This document shows, one piece after another, positions 14,127 to 16,749 of a stretch of 16,749 bases of DNA; the stretch's first letter is position 1, and every line of letters starts with the position of its first letter. Below the pieces are notes generated by a model. That model saw only the letters and a list, made by a program, of their open reading frames with translations. It was not told where the DNA came from and made no database searches. Source of the DNA: Victivallales bacterium Lenti_02 (GTDB lineage Bacteria; Verrucomicrobiota; Lentisphaeria; Oligosphaerales; Lenti-02); contig LVAZ01000027.1 in the NCBI GenBank assembly GCA_001603055.1, positions 1-16,749 of the forward strand. Reading direction: 5' to 3'. The position numbers and the translations under genes were made by a program.

Positions 14127-15002
14127 TCAGATGCCGCCGTCCAGGTCGGCGTGTTCCTGGTCGTAACGGTAGATGGCGGCGATGCGCTCGCGCACCTCGC
14201 GCAGGACAGGATCGTCGCGCCGCCGGGGGCGCGGCACGTCCACGGGGATGCGGTTGCGGACCGTCCCCGGCAGGGGCGAGAACACGATGATCTCGTCGGA
14301 AAGATAGACGGCTTCGTCCAGATCGTGGGTGACCAGGACGACCGTTTTGCCGGTGCCTTGCCACAGTTCAAGGAGGTCCTCCTGGAGCCGTTCGCGCGTC
14401 TGGGTGTCCACGGCGGCGAAGGGCTCGTCCATCAGGATGATCGAGGGCTCGACCGAGAGCGCGCGGGCGATGGCGAGCCGCTGGCGCATGCCGCCGGAGA
14501 GCTGGCTCGGGTACTTGCTTTCGGCCCCGCCGAGACCGACCCGCGCCAGGTAGTGCCGGGCCAGTCCCGGACGGTCCCTCCGCGGCACCCCTCGCAGTTT
14601 CAGCGTGAAGAGCACGTTCTGCATGGCGGTCATCCAGGGAAAGACCGCGTAGTCCTGGAAAATCATGGCGATGTCGTGCTTGGGCTTGTCGCGGAACAGG
14701 CTGTTGGCGATGGGCGACAGAAAGCGGTATTTCCGCCGGTAGGCCTCCATCTCCCTGCGCGAGGCGGGCAGGGGTTCGAGGACCTGGCGGCCATTGATCC
14801 ACACCTCGCCCTCGGTCGGGGCTTGCAGACCGGCCAGGATTTCGAGGAAGGTGGACTTGCCGCAGCCGCTCGGGCCGAGCAGGGACACGAACCGGCCATC
14901 CGGAATCGAGAGCGACACGGAGAGCACGGCGGTGATGCCGTCCGCCGAGCCGTCCGCGTTGACGGCGGAAAAGAACTTGGTGATGTTCCGGGTTTCGATC
15001 AC
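14127..15002 (-). CDS. SsuB/TauB/NrtD-like ABC importer ATP-binding protein, with insertion
   Basis: This 291-residue ATPase is longer than the usual 250-265. Motifs: Walker A GPSGCGKST (43-51), Q-loop IFQDYAVFPWMTAMQNV (Q116), signature LSGGMRQR (168-175), Walker B IILMDEPFAAVD (188-199) and H-loop H226. The 'FQDYAVFPW' and 'DEPFAAVD' strings are those of nitrate/sulfonate/taurine importer ATPases. About 30 extra residues (79-108, containing KYRFLSPIANSLFRDKPKHD) sit just before the Q-loop, and a short extra loop (about 13-25) precedes the first core strand. The start is GTG 15002, supported by GGGAG 7 bases upstream (15014-15010). It follows the permease stop by 3 bases and precedes cysK by 10. 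It would power import through the SsuC-like permease. Confidence 0.92.
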   Translation of the reverse strand: MIETRNITKFFSAVNADGSADGITAVLSVSLSIPDGRFVSLLGPSGCGKSTFLEILAGLQAPTEGEVWINGRQVLEPLPASRREMEAYRRKYRFLSPIANSLFRDKPKHDIAMIFQDYAVFPWMTAMQNVLFTLKLRGVPRRDRPGLARHYLARVGLGGAESKYPSQLSGGMRQRLAIARALSVEPSIILMDEPFAAVDTQTRERLQEDLLELWQGTGKTVVLVTHDLDEAVYLSDEIIVFSPLPGTVRNRIPVDVPRPRRRDDPVLREVRERIAAIYRYDQEHADLDGGI

Positions 15003-15005
15003 CGT

Positions 15006-15842
15006 CTATCTCCCGACCCGCCACAGGGCGAGTTTCGCTTCCAGGTACTTCATGACTTCGATGAACAGCCAGCCGATGGCGCCGAGCAGAGCCATGCAGA
15101 CGATCATGCGGTCGATCTGGAAGTATTCCTTGGTTTCCAGCAGGAGGTAGCCCAGGCCGGCGCGCCCCCCGTGCATTTCGGCGATGACCAGCATGACCAG
15201 GCCGAGGGCGATGCCGATTTTCACGCCCATGACGGCGGCGCCCAGCGCGTGGGGGAGGTACACATGCCGCACGAGCGTCCACTCGCTGGCGCCGAAGACC
15301 CGGGCCGAGGCGAGATAGCGCGGATCGGTGTCCTTCACCCCCTGGTAGGTGTTGAACAGAATCGGGTAGAAGGCACCCAGAAAGATGAGATAGATCTGCA
15401 TTGGCAGCCCCACCCCGAGGGCGACGATGGTGATCGGCACCCAGGCGGGGGGAGGAACCGGCGCCAGCAACTGGAACAGCGGCAGCGCGTGCTTGCGGAA
15501 AAACAGGTTCCAGCCCATGAGGATGCCGAGCGGCAGCGCCGTCGCCAGCGCGACGCCCATGCCCAGGGCGAACCGGCCCAGGCTGATGCCCACATGGCCG
15601 AGCAGCCCCATGTGCCGAAACATGTGCCAGGCGGCAACCGCGACGCTCGACAGCGGGGGGATCAGGGTGCGCGGCACCCAGCCCAGGCGCGGCGCCAGCT
15701 CCCAGAGCGTCAGCAAAGGCAGCAGCACGGTCGCGAACTCCACGGAGAACAGGCTGCCGAAGGACGCCTTCAGGAAAGCGCCGACCTCGCGGGCGGCCAG
15801 CCACAGCCAAGCCGTCCATCGCCTATGGGAAGAATTGCCCAC
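15006..15842 (-). CDS. SsuC/TauC-like ABC importer permease
   Basis: This is a 278-residue inner-membrane protein of the BPD_transp_1 (MetI-fold) class with about six membrane segments. These begin near FATVLLPLLTLWELAPRLGW and include ISLGRFALGMGVALATALPL, PITIVALGVGLPMQIYLIFL and MIVCMALLGAIGWLFIEVMK. The cytoplasmic EAA loop reads DPRYLASARVFGASEWTLVR followed by HVYLPHALGAAV, which is the SsuC/NrtB form of the ATPase-docking motif. The start is GTG 15842, with AGGAG 8 bases upstream (15855-15851) in the 15-base gap after the binding-protein stop. It is flanked by its binding protein and its ATPase, so the importer is complete. The family carries sulfonates, taurine, nitrate, pyrimidine precursors and similar compounds; the sequence does not say which. 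Confidence 0.92.
   Translation of the reverse strand: MGNSSHRRWTAWLWLAAREVGAFLKASFGSLFSVEFATVLLPLLTLWELAPRLGWVPRTLIPPLSSVAVAAWHMFRHMGLLGHVGISLGRFALGMGVALATALPLGILMGWNLFFRKHALPLFQLLAPVPPPAWVPITIVALGVGLPMQIYLIFLGAFYPILFNTYQGVKDTDPRYLASARVFGASEWTLVRHVYLPHALGAAVMGVKIGIALGLVMLVIAEMHGGRAGLGYLLLETKEYFQIDRMIVCMALLGAIGWLFIEVMKYLEAKLALWRVGR
15010..15014 (-). promoter_or_regulatory. Ribosome binding site deciding the GTG start of the importer ATPase
   Basis: GGGAG on the minus strand, inside the last codons of the permease gene, lies 7 bases before GTG 15002. It supports this non-ATG start. Confidence 0.65.
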
Positions 15843-15850
15843 CTTGCCTG

Positions 15851-15855
15851 CTCCT
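15851..15855 (-). promoter_or_regulatory. Ribosome binding site deciding the GTG start of the importer permease
   Basis: AGGAG on the minus strand lies 8 bases before GTG 15842, just after the TAA stop of the binding-protein gene. It makes the non-ATG start convincing. Confidence 0.75.
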
Positions 15856-15857
15856 GG

Positions 15858-16749
15858 TTACTCGTGATTGCACGTCGGCCCGCACTCGTGGCCATGCTTG
15901 TGACCGTGCCGGTGGCCGGAAGTGCCAGCGGGTTCGATATTCGCCTTGCCTGTCAGCTCGATCTGCTGTTCGGGGGAAAGGGCGGCGAAGGCGGGCAGGG
16001 GAAAGGATTCGAGCGTGGACTCGGGGATGCCCGTGCGCTCGCCGACGAGTCGGCGGACAGCCTGGGGCGGCAGGCTGCCGGCGGTTTCCAGCGCCCCGGT
16101 CAAAGCGTGCCGCGAGGCTTCGTCAAGGTCGTTGCGCATCACCAGAACCAGCTCGACCTGCGCCAGGATCTGCGGGCAGCATTCGTCGGCGCCGACGGTT
16201 TCCCAGCTCTGGTAGAGCACCTTGTGCCCGGCGGCGACGGCCACCAGCGCGTGCCCGCCCCGCGTGAGGATGGCGTCCGCCTTGCCGGCTTCGAGCGCCG
16301 GCACCATGCTGTCGAGGGGCATGGGGAGAAACCGCATGCTGCCGGTCTCGACGCCCAGCCTTTCGGCGTCCGCCTGGAATTGGCGGAGCAGTCCGCAGCG
16401 CGGATCGCGCACGGCCACGGCGCGGCCGTCGAGTTCCCCCAGCCGCAGCGCGAGATGGCCGCGCAGGACCAGCGTGGTGCCGTAGGGAAAGGTGATGGCG
16501 CCTGCGGCGCGCAGGTTGTCCGACAGCTTGAACAGCGCCGCCGCCTTGGCCGGTTCGACCAGCCCCGCCGCGATGTCGCCCGCCAGCAGGGCGTAGCCGA
16601 TGTCGCCGCCGGAGCCGAACTCGACCGGGGCGAAGGCCCCGGGTTCGGCGGCATAGAGCGGCGCCGCCAGGGGGGACTTGACGTAGCCGAGCCGCGGCCC
16701 GCCGTCCCCCGTGGCCTGCTGGCGGCCGCAGCCGGCCGCCAGCAGAAGG
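15858..16749 (-). CDS. ABC importer substrate-binding lipoprotein (NMT1/SsuA-like) with His/Cys-rich tail, start cut off
   Basis: About 296 residues are visible. The reading frame stays open to the window edge, so the start codon lies just outside, and the internal GTG at 16418 is not the start. The visible N-terminus reads LLLAAGCGRQQ, a lipobox with the acylated cysteine at 16730-16728, so the protein is anchored to a membrane facing the periplasm. Family marks are GSGGDIGYALLAGDIAAGLV, VAVRDPRCGLLRQF, and MVPALEAGKADAILTRGGHA, as in the periplasmic type-II binding proteins of SsuA/NrtA systems. Two odd features stand out: adjacent cysteines (DECCPQ, 16176-16181) and a C-terminal tail with six His and two Cys in its last 18 residues (15861-15914). 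It heads the importer operon, 15 bases before the permease. The tail suggests that metal binding is part of its job. Confidence 0.85.
   Translation of the reverse strand, partial: LLLAAGCGRQQATGDGGPRLGYVKSPLAAPLYAAEPGAFAPVEFGSGGDIGYALLAGDIAAGLVEPAKAAALFKLSDNLRAAGAITFPYGTTLVLRGHLALRLGELDGRAVAVRDPRCGLLRQFQADAERLGVETGSMRFLPMPLDSMVPALEAGKADAILTRGGHALVAVAAGHKVLYQSWETVGADECCPQILAQVELVLVMRNDLDEASRHALTGALETAGSLPPQAVRRLVGERTGIPESTLESFPLPAFAALSPEQQIELTGKANIEPAGTSGHRHGHKHGHECGPTCNHE
15861..15914 (-). other. His/Cys-rich putative metal-binding C-terminal tail of the binding protein
   Basis: The last 18 residues, HRHGHKHGHECGPTCNHE, alternate histidine with small or charged residues and end with two cysteines flanked by His. 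Such tails are known to bind Ni, Co, Zn or Cu in other proteins (for example SlyD, UreE, HypB and the ZnuA loops). Nothing in the SsuA/NrtA fold requires it. Confidence 0.7.

Noticed and set aside
15858..16418. A complete 186-residue protein starting at GTG 16418
   Set aside because: The same frame continues without a stop to the window edge, with binding-protein motifs and a lipobox, so 16418 is internal.

Overview
This is a GC-rich, densely coding stretch of a Gram-negative-type (diderm) bacterial chromosome. No gap between genes exceeds about 75 bases, and I see no RNA genes, mobile elements, CRISPR arrays or long repeats. The outer-membrane factor, RND pump, lipoproteins and outer-membrane barrel require two membranes. 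The secreted DUF1080 protein is typical of Planctomycetota/Verrucomicrobiota/Lentisphaerota (PVC) genomes, so a PVC-group organism is my tentative guess. The sequence alone does not settle it.

Layout. Plus strand, 1-6290: the end of a probable periplasmic adaptor (MFP), an HAE1-type RND pump and a TolC-like outer-membrane factor together make a complete tripartite efflux system. They are followed closely by a secreted DUF1080 protein and a metal-dependent amidohydrolase. Minus strand, 16749 back to 6303: eleven genes in one direction with gaps of -4 to 72 bases. In transcription order they are: a lipoprotein substrate-binding protein with a His/Cys-rich tail; an SsuC-like permease; an SsuB/TauB-like ATPase; cysK; an outer-membrane beta-barrel; a secreted FMN-binding-like protein; a DUF4920 lipoprotein; an FtsX-like permease; a LolD-like ATPase; and two PLP-dependent trans-sulfuration enzymes. 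The two blocks converge with only 12 bases between their stop codons.

How the genes may work together. CysK plus two Cys/Met-metabolism PLP enzymes could cover sulfide to cysteine to cystathionine to homocysteine, fed by an SsuABC/NrtABC-type importer. The unusual part is a five-gene envelope module (outer-membrane barrel, FMN-binding-like protein, DUF4920 lipoprotein, FtsX/LolD ABC transporter) sitting between cysK and the trans-sulfuration pair. It is joined to that pair by a 4-base junction. Together with the metal-binding-looking tail on the substrate-binding protein, this makes the minus-strand block a candidate for an undescribed trans-envelope system linked to sulfur, and perhaps to metal or redox chemistry. 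That functional link is inferred from gene order only.
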